Source: Gelatoporia subvermispora B
Lineage: Eukaryota; Basidiomycota; Agaricomycetes; Polyporales; Gelatoporiaceae
Assembly: GCA_000320605.2 (NCBI GenBank)
Contig: KB445800.1
Coordinates: 389,157-453,156 of the forward strand
DNA: 64,000 nt
Reading direction: 5' to 3'
Below are positions 46,091-57,858 of this stretch, piece by piece. A model generated the notes under the pieces. That model saw nothing but the letters and a program-made list of their open reading frames with translations. It was not told the DNA's origin and did not search any database. How positions within the stretch are numbered: the first letter of the stretch is position 1; each line of letters begins with the position of its first letter. Position numbers and translations under genes: made by a program.

Positions 46091-47785
46091 AGCAACACCG
46101 CGGGGTATGACAGCGATGGTACTAATGACTAGGGGTGCCTTTAACTATTCCACGGGAGAATCACAGAAACGATGAAGAGATCAGACGAAGACGCAACCTG
46201 TGCGTCGGGTCCCAAATAGATGCAGGGACGGAGGAAGGCTCGACAGAGAGCATCTGATGCCCTACGTTGGAATATCAGGTACAAGAACGCCTGACGCCTC
46301 GGTAATAGTACGAGATGGTTTTCGATTCCGTGTACATAAGCAGAAGTGGAATACTGTACCCTGAGACCTGAGGGATGAACGCCAGTCTATGCTAGCGCTG
46401 GCAGTCCAGACGCCTAGAAGAGCATCTGACCTAGTTCGGGAGTCTATTCTGTGTCAGTAAACGCCTAGCGTTCATCCTAGTCGACGGCGAGTCGCGATAT
46501 TCAACCTCCCAGCCGAAATCGCGCAAGTATGTGTCCACGTAACGTACGCATCAGACAAGAGACTGTTGTGTCCATCTGAAAGCACCATTAGGATCGTTCG
46601 TTCCTGCCTGGACTCTGGGGGAGCACGTCGCCGCTGCCTATAATACGACTTCGCTGAGCGACTAGCGACGCTTCCGACACCAGAGAGAGCGCCGGCGTCA
46701 ACAAGGAGCTCGCTCATAAAGGAAGGCAGAAGCCAGCGAGAAGTTGCAGCATAAAGTCCGCGTACTTCGCCCGCCAAATATCGGCCTTCGACGGGCGTCC
46801 TGTGTCAAGCAGCGTCTCGTCTACTCTTCATCGTCTTTCGCAGACTCGGTGCCTCAAGCACACGGCAGTCGTCCAAACTGATGTGAGTAATCCTCAGATT
46901 CCCGTACAGTAGCTCGACGAGCGGCCACCAGACGATATTTGACATAGGGGCCCTTTACGGGCAGCTGAAGGATAGTAAAAAGCACCCAGCGCGTACATCA
47001 GCGTGCATCGCGGTCGGATGGGACAACATCGCTTCGCGGCAGGACCAAGAGATTGGTCTGCATACAATTCTCTCCGTCGACCCCGAAAGAGCGAGATTAT
47101 GAATACAGAGGAAGACATGCGGAGAGTCAATTTATCGGAGCCTCGGGTGACGGGGGCATGGTTCTGAGATGAGGGGCATGCTATCTCCGATTTCCATGGC
47201 GAAGCCAGCATACCGGACGTCAAAGGCGACAACCGGGCAAAAACGAATTGCGGACATAGAATCATCAGAACGCACCAGCGCGTTGAGTAAAATATCGACA
47301 GGACAAGCGCGAAACGCCTAGCCCATGCCTAGGTCAGCTATACAATCCGAGAGCGAGTGCTGGACCTGTTGTGTTCATCTTCAAGCAAATGAAGCACGTC
47401 ATGCGAACCAGGCCTTGGACCAGCACCCCGGATGGTTGAACTCCTAAGATACGATAAGGATGGACCAGAAGAATAGATGCTCGGGATGTCAGCTTCAAAC
47501 CAACAAATCACTGTTACTGCAGTCATGTACTGCTTGACTGGCAATCATGGTAGAGTTGTCGAAACCAGGACGCCATCACCTGCGAGTTGAGAACAAGGCA
47601 ACCAAGTGCTCTCTATTCATATTCCGCAGGAAAGCAGAGGACTGCGCCGTGAGATTCAAAGTCACAGAAAAAGAGAAAAGACAGAATGGCCATAGATACA
47701 GCTAGTCATATATGCGCGTAGATCCAAGCCGCACCTTCTACCACCCGCGCCGCAGCACTGTACACGTCCCGGACCGGCTCGCGCA
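46091..47785. other. gene-poor region before SEC62
   Basis: About 1.7 kb without a supported gene. Frames at 46472-46777, 46894-47265 and 47338-47544 (all minus) are short and unrelated to known families. No repeats stand out. Confidence 0.4.
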
Positions 47786-48760
47786 CTATGACTCGTCGTC
47801 AGGGACGTCCTCCACGCGTGCGGCGCGGCTCGCGGGGCGCGAGCTCGCCGCGCTGCCTGAGTCGTCTGCGGGCGCGAGGCTCGGGCTTGGCGACTGGCCG
47901 TTCTCAGGTGATGCGGAGCCCTTGGTCTTGCTCTTCTCGGATTTGTCTGCGCGCTTTTTCTTGCTCTTCTTCTGCGGGATGTCCCACTCCCATAGCGGAA
48001 TGAATGACTCAACCTAGAGGAGGGAAATGTAACGTCAGCTTTACGTACTAGTAACATGGGGGGAGTTGCTAGGGTAAGACAGAGAAAGCACGCACAAATC
48101 CGACGTCCGCAAATAGTTTGGGGAATATCCAGATGCCAGGACTTGCGACGATGACGGTTATGATGTAGAAGATCAAGCGCACAATTGCGAGGACAAAGAA
48201 GAGGCCGACGAGTGCAAGGACGGCGACGGAGAGGTACCAGACGCCGAGACGCATGATAGGTGGCCACAGCGGGAACATAACGCCGGCAAGCATGATCGCA
48301 ACCATCGCGATGCCGCCGACATACGTGGTCCATTGCGAGCCCTCGTAGAACCACGCGAAGTAGTCGTCCGGCGTGAACAGTTGCTGCTGTGTGATGAGGA
48401 CCTGCCGCGGCGCGTTGCTGCTGGAGGGCGGGGGCTGGCGCTCGACTCGCAGGAAGAAGGCAAATGGGAGCAGGGAAGTGAGTAGTTGCTGCGCGTCGGA
48501 GTCGGACGCGACGGGTGGGACGTTTTTCAGCTTGGCATAGGCGGGAGACTGCAGGGCTTTCAGTGCGGATTTGCCTGCGTGCGCGTGAGAAGGGAGGGTG
48601 AGCGGAAGCAGATGCTACACAAAAGGAGCTGCGCACCCTTGAAGTAGTCTATACGCTTCCCGTTGTATACCCCGACGCGAACTTTCATACCGGACTTGCT
48701 GCTACGGAGGAAGTTGACGACACTCCGCAGATCTTGTGGCGCTTTCGCCTGCTGCTCCAT
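47786..48760 (-). CDS. SEC62: ER translocon subunit SEC62
   Basis: Sec62 of the Sec62/Sec63 complex, needed for post-translational import into the ER. The ATG at 48760 starts MEQQAKAPQDLRSVVNFLRS, then SGMKVRVGVYNGKRIDYFKG, the conserved N-terminal domain. An intron leads to KSALKALQSPAYAKLKNVPP. After LFTPDDYFAWFYEGSQWTTY come two membrane spans (about VGGIAMVAIMLAGVMFPLW and LSVAVLALVGLFFVLAIVRL), then an IFPKLFADVGFV segment. The last exon gives ESFIPLWEWDIPQKKSKKKR and a Ser/Ala-rich disordered tail ending DDES, with the stop at 47786. Domain order and length (about 280 aa) agree with fungal Sec62. Confidence 0.94.
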
Positions 48761-49926
48761 TGTCTAACTGTTCTTGAAGGTGAAAGTAGGGTCAGTTTTT
48801 GGCGACTGAACCGTAAACATTGTAACATACCTGAGATTGCAGCAGTTCCATCCGAATCACGACGTCACCGATACCGTGAAGTCAGTTCTTGTGCCCCCCG
48901 AACAGACAACATGATTTACAACGCACATGAGGCTTTGGTGAGGATTAAGGAGAGACAGGACCGAAATGGACAGACAGCAGGATGGAGAAATGGATGTAGA
49001 ACACGCCGAGGAGGAGAGTGGCTGGTCACCGCCGCCGTCAGCCTCGCGCCAGCACACCAGCCGCGTCCGAATGCTCGATCCGTTGATTAGTCAGCAACGG
49101 CCTCCTCGGCGCTTGTCATCGCGGACTGGTCTTTGGTTGAACGCTATCATCTTGTTCGACTTGTTGCTCGGATTACCCATCTTATAGGCGACATCTCTGC
49201 TCTGGATTGAAAATAACTGCTACATTATCTGGGGTTGTCTTTCCCTGATTCTCAGATCCTCGGTGATGACAACAAAAGGGAATAGCCATTTGCGGGCAAA
49301 ACTCTGATGATTCGGCACCAGTCACGAATTGGAAGTTCTCCCTACTTGGGGCATTATGCACATCATGGGTCTCAAATATTTTCAGATACCAATTCTGCAT
49401 CCTTGTCGACGACAAACATTTTGGATCGATTCCTAAGTTGTCTATGCGCTATTGTGGTCACTCTCCTCCGTAGCTCCTCTCGTGTCGGGATGCTTCACGA
49501 AAGATCCTTCGTTCGCCGTTATCGATGCCTTCCAGCTCCCACGCGTATCACCTCGACCGGTACACGAGGCTACGATCAATTTGCGATCTGAATCCCCCTC
49601 CATTGTACCTCGCGATATCTCGGGAACTCGCGAAGAAGTACTGCCCCGGCCTATTGTCTCACACGAGGTGACGGGACCTCGCGACCGAGGTGGAGTCGTG
49701 CTGTCTACAAGTTGTGCACTGGAAAAGCTCTGTCTTGGTGAACAATGGAAGCCTCATATCCTGCTGCAGTACAAATGGGCTTCTCCGTGAATTTGACACC
49801 CCATTCACAAACCCCACGTTCATTCAAGCGGGCTGGACCCCGCCAATATGCTAGTATGTCCTCTCATCATTTAGTTACTCATGATTCCTAATCTGGTTAA
49901 CTCGTATCTAGCCCGCAGGAAACGAC

Positions 49927-51401
49927 ATGCATGTACTGCGCGATGAGCCGTGGGCCACTCAGATGACTTATCTCAACACACGCCTCCTCGAAGCCATGGC
50001 GGACCAGTGAGCAAGCGTGTCTAAGCAGTCACAGACCATCCTAATACATGTGATTACAGACAGAGAACCGGGCCCCCATCCAGCGAAAGCGATGTATCGT
50101 CCGATGACGACCCGGACGATGACCTCGGGCTCGATGATGAAGAGGACAACCACCGAGCCGACCAGCAAATACAAAGGGCCCAGCAACAGCCACACACTCT
50201 GTGGCTCGTACCTGGTATGACAGTTCAGGAAGTCCAGAAGGGCTTCAGTTCCGGCACTCCGCAGTCCCAAATCAAGGAACTCCGGATCAGCGGGGAGCTC
50301 CGTGCCCTCGTCCGGGGAGTCGTCAACCACCAGTGGCTCGACGCGTTCCTCCCGATCCTGCACAATCTGAACAGTGTGCGCACGCTGCACCTCGAAGAGC
50401 TCAGCTGGGGCCACCTCTCCGCGGCGGTCCGGGAGTGCCTTCTCTCCCACTTCAAGTACATCGACGCACTCTGGCTCGAAGGTGTGGACTTCTGGAACTC
50501 ATGGCAATTCCTGAACACTCTAGACGCGTTTCACAATCTGAAAGATCTCGACATACACTCAGTCGACTTTCGCTTGGACAACTACACGTTTTCGCAGGTG
50601 ATCAGACAATGGCCCCTCGAGCTCACGCTCGCCATAGGCAAGTTTGCATGGTCCCGCTGTTTGACGCGTTGGGTTCTTGGCGACCGCAGTCGCATCTTAC
50701 TTGAGGAGGCGTACTTTGACTGGCGATCTACAGAAGGTGATCTGCTTGTCCATTTCGCACGAGCCCTAGCACCGAAGATCAGGCGCCTTGTCTTTCATCA
50801 GCACATCCACCAAGCAACTCCAGGTACGCCTTAATGCTCCTGTTTACGCGTCTCGGAAACGAACCTCATGGCCTTCTTTGCAGAAGTGGACAACATAGAT
50901 CCCCGATTATACCTGATCGGCGACGAACCAGAGGAAGCGCGCCGTAGCCTTACGCGCCTAGCTGCACCCCCGGTCGAACCGAGCATATCGCACGCGAACG
51001 CACGTGATCTGCTCAAGCTCCCGCTCGAGCGCTCCTGGATGGAGGCGATCGACGCCGAGATCGCATGGACGAACGACCCGCAGGACATGCTTGCTGTCGA
51101 GCTCCTTTGCACTCTCATCTCTCCCCAGACCACGGACTTCGAGCTCCTTATCTGCATGGACGGTCCGCTCAGGTTCGCGCTACTCGACTGGACCGCCCTC
51201 GACGCGATCCTAGCGGAGGTTGTGGGTTGGCCGGTCGGGAGCCGACAGCCGCAGCTGGTGCTTGCTTGGCCATTCACGCAGACTGCGGACACTTACGGAA
51301 CCTATGCACTGGAGGGAAAGTTGCCGAGGACTGTCGCCCGTGGCGTGTTTCAGCTGAAGACTACGACTGAGTCTAGGGTCTGGAGGCATGCTTTTAGGTA
51401 A
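49927..51401 (+). CDS. LRR/F-box-like hypothetical protein
   Basis: No named family, but it resembles the leucine-rich half of basidiomycete F-box proteins. The proposed start MHVLRDEPWATQMTYLN (ATG 49927) is followed by an intron and an acidic Asp-rich stretch (SSDDDPDDDLGLDDEED). Leucine-rich segments follow (IKELRISGELRALVRG, FLPILHNLNSVRTLHLEEL, FHNLKDLDIHSVDFRLDN, LLEEAYFDWRSTEGD). A last exon begins EVDNIDPRLYLIGDEPEEAR and ends RVWRHAFR before the stop at 51399. An alternative first exon, ATGCTA at 49848, also splices in frame. I see no F-box at the N-terminus in this model. The frame at 49452-49790 may be an additional upstream exon. Confidence 0.6.
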
Positions 51402-51708
51402 GGATATGTATGATCGTGCAGAGGACAATAATGTATAAAGCATGATAAAACCATCTTGTCTGTGCTGACGATATGCACACTATCTCGAAGAGCAGGCAAC
51501 AATCGGCAAGTACGCCTGGGATTTGTCGCGATCCATATACATTCGAATGATGACACTACATTACATGGCCCATAAGCGCGTGAACCCTAATAATAGCCCT
51601 GCCTCCCGGAGATTGACCGGCAGGTACATTGTACAAATAACAAATCCTAGAAGTACCAGAGGAGGACAACACCATCGCCAGAACTGCTGCCAGAGGTAGC
51701 GAGGATCC

Positions 51709-53745
51709 TTACAAAGCCCACTTCTCGGCAGGAGTGTTACCAGGCTTGCCCTCAAGGACACCCCAGTGGTACTCCGGCTCGCCAAGAGTCGGCAGCTCAT
51801 CCTTCGCGCCCTCCTGGTACGAATAACACACGGGGGCAATCTTGAGCGAGGTCAGGTCGGCGATATCCAGAAGAGTTCCGTCGGGCTACAAGAAATGGTT
51901 CATGGATGAGACACTTGTGAGCAACAAAAGGCAAGGATATGCGCACCTTGGATCCAGCGAGCTTGAACTTGAGGTCCTTGAGGATGGGGAGGACGTCCTC
52001 GTTCTTCGTCGACGGGAGGTCCTGGTACTCCCTGAACAGCACCTCGTTCAGGAACACAAAGCCCTCGATCTCCGTGCCCACGTTGCGGCGGCAGTTCGCG
52101 CACTTGGTCTCGCGGCCGGGGACGAACGCAGTGACGGTGCCGACGTACACGTCACCGAGGTATACGAGCACGGTGAACGGCGCGCCGAGCTGGTACTTCT
52201 TGAACTTGATGTGCAGCGACCACTCGCGGTAGTCCGGGCCCTGGTGCTTGCTCGGGACCTGCCACCCCGGGGCGTACAGCTCCTTGATCTTCTCGATGAG
52301 CTTCCTGCGGCGCTCCGGCGCCGGGAGCGTGTACAGGTCGTTGAACTCGGGGTAAGAGTAGTTGAAGATCGTCGGGTCCCGCAGCTCGGACGACTTCCAG
52401 TAGCTGGACTGCGAGTTCCAGAAGGGAGTCAAGTCTGTCATGCTATTAGCACCAACACCGACAGTACTGTTGCAAAAGGAGTCACTGACCGCTGTTGACG
52501 TCAAGGATACCGTCAACGGGGACGGTCCATGTCCCGCCGGGCTGCTCGCCAGGAACAACCCAGACATCTTGGTTGAGAGCGCTCCAGAGCTCCAGCAAGC
52601 GGTCCACGTTGGTGTGGTGCAAGTAGAAGGCAGGCTCGAGACCTGCCACAGCCCGTTAGAGTCGATCAGTGTGGAATTTGCGTAGTGAACTTACCAGCAA
52701 CGGTGGGGTCGCCCATGTGCCCTGTCGCGGGTCCGTAAACGCCAGCAAGCCCACCAATCTCGTAGTGCATAGTGTCATGGAGCGTCTCCAAGCTGTCGGC
52801 CATGCCGGGCTCCTGCACGGTGGTGTGGTTGCTGAAGTGCTCCCAGTCGGTGAGCGTGGTTAAGCACCTGTACGTCTTCGTGCGCATTTGCGAACTGTTG
52901 TCTGCGTAGGTCCTAAGTGCGGTACATCAGTCCGAAAATTTGGGATATAACGAATCACGGCTTACTGGTTGAGAGCCTTCATGTCGCTCTGTGCATCAGG
53001 ACCGCTGTCCGTGGGGTGCTTGAGCGTCTGAGTCCACTGGCTGAACGGCAGGGGGAACGTGTCGTAGAGGTCCTCCGGCTTGAAGTGGTAGCTGTAAAGG
53101 GGGTTCCAGGTCCTCTTGGGTGCACCGTCGGGGCCGATGATGTCGACCTCGGGCAACGTGATCTCGACGGGCACGCTGTTAGACTCAGGGACATGGGCCC
53201 AGTCCCAGAAGGGAGAACGAATGTTGCGTGCCACAGTCAACCATTCTTCGAGATCGGGGACGTGGTACAACTTGACCACCTCGTTCGCCTGACGGTTCAA
53301 CTCTTGCTGCAAGACATTTTCAGTACAGATTTTCGATCAAGCTGGGTTTGGATTACCTCAAAGAGCGCGACATAGGGACGGTGCCAGGTAGGGAACACGA
53401 CCGAGCCGTGCGTGCAGTAGCCACCAAAGTGGTCGGGGTCGGTAGGAGGGGTCGGGTTTCCTGAGTCACCCCATTGCACGAAGGGATAGCCATGAATGCC
53501 TCCGATCGCAGCGAAGGAGAAGTCGTTGCTGAAATTGTTATCCTGCATGCGCTCTAATCAAATCGAAATCAGGGCTCAAGTAGTAACTGTGACATGAAGT
53601 GGTACGCACGGAGTGCCTGGATATACAATGAGAATTGGCGACGGTCCTTCACGAATTCGCGGAATTCGAGACGGTTCGGCGCAGGCTTATTGAGGTAGAT
53701 GTCTCCTTGGAGAGCACCGGTAATAACGGGACGAGGGACAGACAT
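51709..53745 (-). CDS. tyrosinase (polyphenol oxidase)
   Basis: Type-3 copper enzyme that hydroxylates phenols and oxidises catechols on the way to melanin-like pigments. The ATG at 53745 gives [20 protein letters not shown]. The CuA site has [11 protein letters not shown], then a Cys-x-His pair in [19 protein letters not shown] (the Cys likely forms the thioether to the second His) and WHRPY. The CuB site has [11 protein letters not shown] and [15 protein letters not shown]. The C-terminal part holds a CxxC (TKCANCRRN) and the YxY-like YSY in VCYSYQEG. It ends TPAEKWAL with stop at 51709. All six copper His are present. There is no signal peptide, so like mushroom PPOs it is probably cytosolic and latent. 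Confidence 0.95.
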
Positions 53746-54952
53746 GTTGCAGTGAAGCTGATGGTGATAGACGAGTAAGAGTTGCTAAAGCGATGGAAGT
53801 AATTGGAGAGGTTGGTTGGTGCCGTTCAGTGAAAGATGGGCGAGCCTTTTATAATCCCATCGAAGCGATGAACATAGCCTAGCTCAAAGCGTCTTTCGCG
53901 AAATCGGTGGCATCGATCGCGAATTCAAAGGCATGGTCCGGACATGCAGTTAATTCGATCCTGAGAAGCGAGTAGATTGCGACGTATCGGAATGCGGCAT
54001 TTCTGCGCTCTGCGCCAGCGATATGGATAAAAGAGGACGTGCGACGTCGGTAAACCCGCACAGCACACACGGTCGACGGGCTCAAGGAACGAGTTGGTAT
54101 TGCAGGCGAAGTCCCGAGTGTACACTAGCGGACTGTGGTCGGGGCGCATCAAAGCGCCCGAGAAGCACGATCGGACTGAGGGGGTAACGTGACCAGAACC
54201 TCCGACGCCCACTCGGACTTAGACCTCTTCGCGCGAATCTGGACACCCGCTGTGCACGCTAGCCTAGGCGCGAAGGCACGCCACTACGCGAAGACCAGGT
54301 GTTGATTGACATCGGACCGGGTCATACACGTTGCAGTCTTTGTCCCCATGTAGGAATTCATTAACGATTTCAGTACATCTAGTCAATGAACGATCAGCTT
54401 TCAATGGGAAGGGCTAGACTCATCTGACACCGAGTCCATGGCCACACATTCAAAATCAACAGAAGTAATTGCATGTGAAGAGACTTTACGTCGAACTAGC
54501 TCGTCCCATTCACCGGTCTTTGAGAAGTGTGGCACAGCATTGACAGTGAGTCCGACATTATCACAATTTCTGCATCTGTCATAGCTGTTGAACGTTGAAC
54601 GTTAACGGCACGGCAGTCTGCGGGAATGGAAGCAGGAACGAATACGGCCGTCCATACCGGGATGCGCATGTTTGAAACAATTGCTCCAGTACCCATCCAG
54701 CGCGCAGTCCGTTGGTTAGGCGGTTGCAATGAAGGGCTGTCGGATGAGTCAGCCATCTAGGATTCAAGTTCGCCCAGGTCATTGATCCGGTGGATGCTTG
54801 CACTGCTGTAGACAGAATTTAGAGATGACAATCACATCAAGAGATGTGCACAAGAATGTGGCTATTGCATGAATGATTGTCATTAGCTGTATGGGACTTG
54901 TAAATCGACACCATGTATCCGAAATAACGTCGTAAATAATGAACTTGCAAGT
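53746..54952. other. intergenic region upstream of tyrosinase
   Basis: About 1.2 kb that should contain the tyrosinase promoter and the ERG2 3' UTR. A palindrome-like ACGTTGAACGTT lies around 54592-54603. No supported gene. Confidence 0.4.
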
Positions 54953-55786
54953 TCAGATTTTCCCTCTTAGAAGGTTGCCGATAATCTCCCGTCCAGTGAC
55001 CCGCACGGTATGGTACAGGGACCAGTAGTCCAGTGTCGACGAGAAGACGTCAGCAAGGCCGAACGGAAGCATCAACGGGATCCAACCTGTCGACAACGTC
55101 AGTTCTCGCAGATGGAGCTATCAAAATGGCACAGACCTCTGGCATACTCCAGGGCGAAGCAGCCCTCATGCATCTTGTACTGCTTCACGTGTCCCCTAGG
55201 CAAGTGGTGCACGCTGCCCGGGCCATAGCGCTCCATCTCGAGGCTCGGCGGGTTGAACGCCCACTGCTCCCCGACAAGAATGTTGAAGTAGTCGTCCGCG
55301 GTGTGCAGGCCCGTGTGGCCCTCGGTCCCGAGGGGCGTGCCGAAGATGATCAGGTATTCGGTGACACTTGCGTGGATGATGTACATGGCGCCCATCGCGC
55401 CACCCGCGTTGCTGAGCACCCACTCGGAGCTGTTCGTGTTGAGCGCAATGGCAGACTCGGGGTATGTCTCGGTCAAGTTGGAGACGATGTACGAGATCAT
55501 GAAATTGATGTCGTCCGGTGCCGGGGCAGCAGCAACGGCCGCCTTTGCCACCTGGTGCAGGCTCTCTGGATCGAGGACATACCACCGTTCCTGCGCAGGT
55601 CATTTCAATCGCAGAAAGCAATACCTAGTGACTTTGCAAACGCACCTTGATGCTATCGACCCACCGCAGCACCGTGAACGCGAGGACCGCCCATGCAGCA
55701 CGTAAAGCCCAGCGAATGAAGAAATTGCCTTTGGCAGGCTCCTCTGACCGCGTCGATGCTTTCGATTTTGACTTTGTCGCAGGCAT
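54953..55786 (-). CDS. ERG2: C-8 sterol isomerase ERG2
   Basis: ER enzyme that converts fecosterol to episterol in ergosterol synthesis; homologue of the sigma-1 receptor. Exon 1 starts at 55786 (MPATKSKSKASTRSEE) with one membrane anchor (ALRAAWAVLAFTVLRWVD). Exon 2 begins ERWYVLDPESLHQVAKAA. The conserved core includes NTNSSEWVLSNAGGAMGAMY, FGTPLGTEGHTGLHTADDYF, NILVGEQWAF and PPSLEMERYGPGSVHHLPRG, then KQYKMHEGCFALEYARG. The last exon gives WIPLMLPFGLADVFSSTLDY and ends IIGNLLRGKI at 54953. Three exons; length about 225 aa fits the family. It is divergent from SPC2 across only about 350 bp. Confidence 0.96.
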
Positions 55787-56135
55787 TACTGTCTGCTCGT
55801 CTTCTCCGTGCAGAAATTTGACGTGCAGATGCCGATGAGCTGGCGAACACGAATGGTGAAGGAAAAGTGGGACGACTCTCAGGTCGCCGCCGGCTAGCGC
55901 GATAAGCGCCGAAAGCGCGACGCGTCGAGCCGAACCAAACCTGCACGTGCGAACCGAACTTGTGGCCACGTTGCGCCTACGCTGTCGAGTGTGCAGTCAT
56001 TCTCCTCCGTGTCCTCACCGTCTGCACGCATTCCACTCGCCCTCTCTCGTCATTCCTTCAGCCTTTGTCGACAACGAGTCACGATTATTCCATCAGATAC
56101 CTTTACATAATATCCCTGCCTATCTGTCGAGGACA
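55787..56135. promoter_or_regulatory. bidirectional promoter region ERG2/SPC2
   Basis: The two ER-protein genes are transcribed divergently with 349 bp between start codons, so they likely share a promoter region. No specific factor motif is claimed. Confidence 0.5.
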
Positions 56136-57219
56136 ATGGCGCCGAAGAACCGCAAAACCGCCAACGGCGGGGCGAGCCCATCGCCATCCACATTAGAGGA
56201 GAAGTCACCGGCGAAATTCGCGCAAGTGGATGGTGGAGATGGGGTGGCGAGCGATTCGGGGACGACACACTCTGGTCTTGACTTGACGCCGTCGACGTCA
56301 GCACGCGATGAGGTCAAGGTGAACAACTCGAGCGCGACAGACATGAAGCACGCGTGCGACGATGCGCTCAAGCGTGTAAGTTGCCACTTTCCGTTCGTCC
56401 AGTGTGCAATGCCCATTTTTGTGCACCGCTGCGTGATGCGCTACACGTCCTGATGTCGCGTGGTATGCGTGGATCATCCACGAGCATGCAGCGCGAGTGA
56501 AGACTGTCTGCGAGGTTATCGCTCGTTTCGTTTCAGTGATGCTCACTCAATCTGTAGTTCCTTGCACGACCCGATCTCTTCAAGCAAATACACACGCATA
56601 CAGACGTCCGACTCGCACTTGGCTGGGCAAGTGTCCTCGTTTCTCTGGGCACAGGTCTGTACGGCTACAAGGTCGAATTTGAAAAGAGCAAGCCAGTGGT
56701 GTGGGCGGGGCTCATCTTGTGCGTCATTCCTTGTCCTTCAGGTCGAGCCCATAACAGCTCTGCTTCCGTCATCCTCGGTCCAGGCCCTCATTGACGCGCG
56801 TATCAGGTACATTATCCTCACTGTCGCGCAAGCGCTGTATGCGTACTTTATCGAAGGCGACATCGTCTTCGTGGGCAAGCGCAAGACGTTCGACAAGCGT
56901 GTACGTCATATGCCTGTACTATGATCCACGGGCGTTGCTGACCTCGTCTGTGGCCGCGCATCAGATCGTCACCGAGCGGATAACCGTCTCGTCCAAAACC
57001 ATCCCCTCCACCCCCTCCGCGCCGTGCCCCTCCTACGCTCTCTCGCTCTCCTACGTCCGCTCCGCATCTGGCGGAAAGACCCTCCTCGGCAAGGGCCGCT
57101 CCGGCGCAGAGCGGCCGTACAACTCGTTCTTCGACCCGCAGGGTGTGATGGACCAGGAGGCGTTCGAGCGGTGGGTGGGCAGCGTCGTCGGGAGAGTCAT
57201 CGAAGGACCATCGGAATGA
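56136..57219 (+). CDS. SPC2: signal peptidase complex subunit SPC2 (SPCS2)
   Basis: Non-catalytic subunit of the ER signal peptidase, linking it to the translocon. The ATG at 56136 starts MAPKNRKTANGGASPSPST. A disordered acidic/Ser part leads to KHACDDALKR. The next exon gives LARPDLFKQIHTHTDVRLAL and the first span (GWASVLVSLGTGLYGYKVEF). Then ARIRYIILTVAQALYAYFIE, GDIVFVGKRKTFDKR and, after a further intron, IVTERITVSSKTIP. The C-terminal cytosolic domain ends FERWVGSVVGRVIEGPSE at 57219. Three introns are clear. The GKRKTFDKR-I(V/I)TERIT block is specific for Spc25/SPC2. Confidence 0.93.
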
Positions 57220-57464
57220 AAGGGAGCGCGCTGCGCCGGATATCCGAGTCTCCAAGGAGGTCGTGTATATGTATCATGCTGTTTATTGGGATTTCACTTT
57301 GTGTGGACTATGTGGGAATTGGAGCCGAGTAGTCTTCGGCGGTGACCGGAAACCAGCATAACAAGCACTAGCAATAACTCGGGCTCTCGAAGCTGAGGAA
57401 TGCTCCGCGGTCATGCCCGCCGGTGGCCTCCAAATTGATATATACGTCATTCAGTCGTGGAATG

Positions 57465-57610
57465 CAAGTCGGGATCTCTCAAGTATCCTTCGCGAATTTC
57501 GAAGGATGTAAGGTAAGGCATGTGTGCAGTATCGAACTGACGAACCTTGTCCCATGCGAATGGCTCGTAACGAGCACCTTTCAATGATTTCATGCTTCTT
57601 GAATGGTCGA
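57465..57610 (-). pseudogene. fragment of an F-box paralogue
   Basis: On the minus strand this 146-nt stretch translates without stops to a segment containing YEPFAWDKVRQFDTAHMPYL and FEIREGYLRDPD. It aligns with YQPLAWDNILQSIAAHLVCL and FKGYFKDPN of the intact F-box gene 1.3 kb away. No other part of that gene is present here, so it is a truncated tandem duplicate. Confidence 0.7.
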
Positions 57611-57858
57611 TAATACACTTGGAAAGCCCGTCTCGTGGCCCCGCGAGCCAGGTAAGCTAGGTATCATAGTTGACAAGAACAATACAGGAGAAACGGTGAT
57701 ACGAAGTACAAGTCGCTCGTATATGACCGAATGGGTGGTATGTGCAAGTAGAGACATCGTCAAAGGAATAGATAGGACGTTTCAATGATGAGTTCTGACT
57801 GCAATGCTGCTATTGGAGGGGACAAGGATATTGAATCTGGATTTGGAGACCTGCTCGA

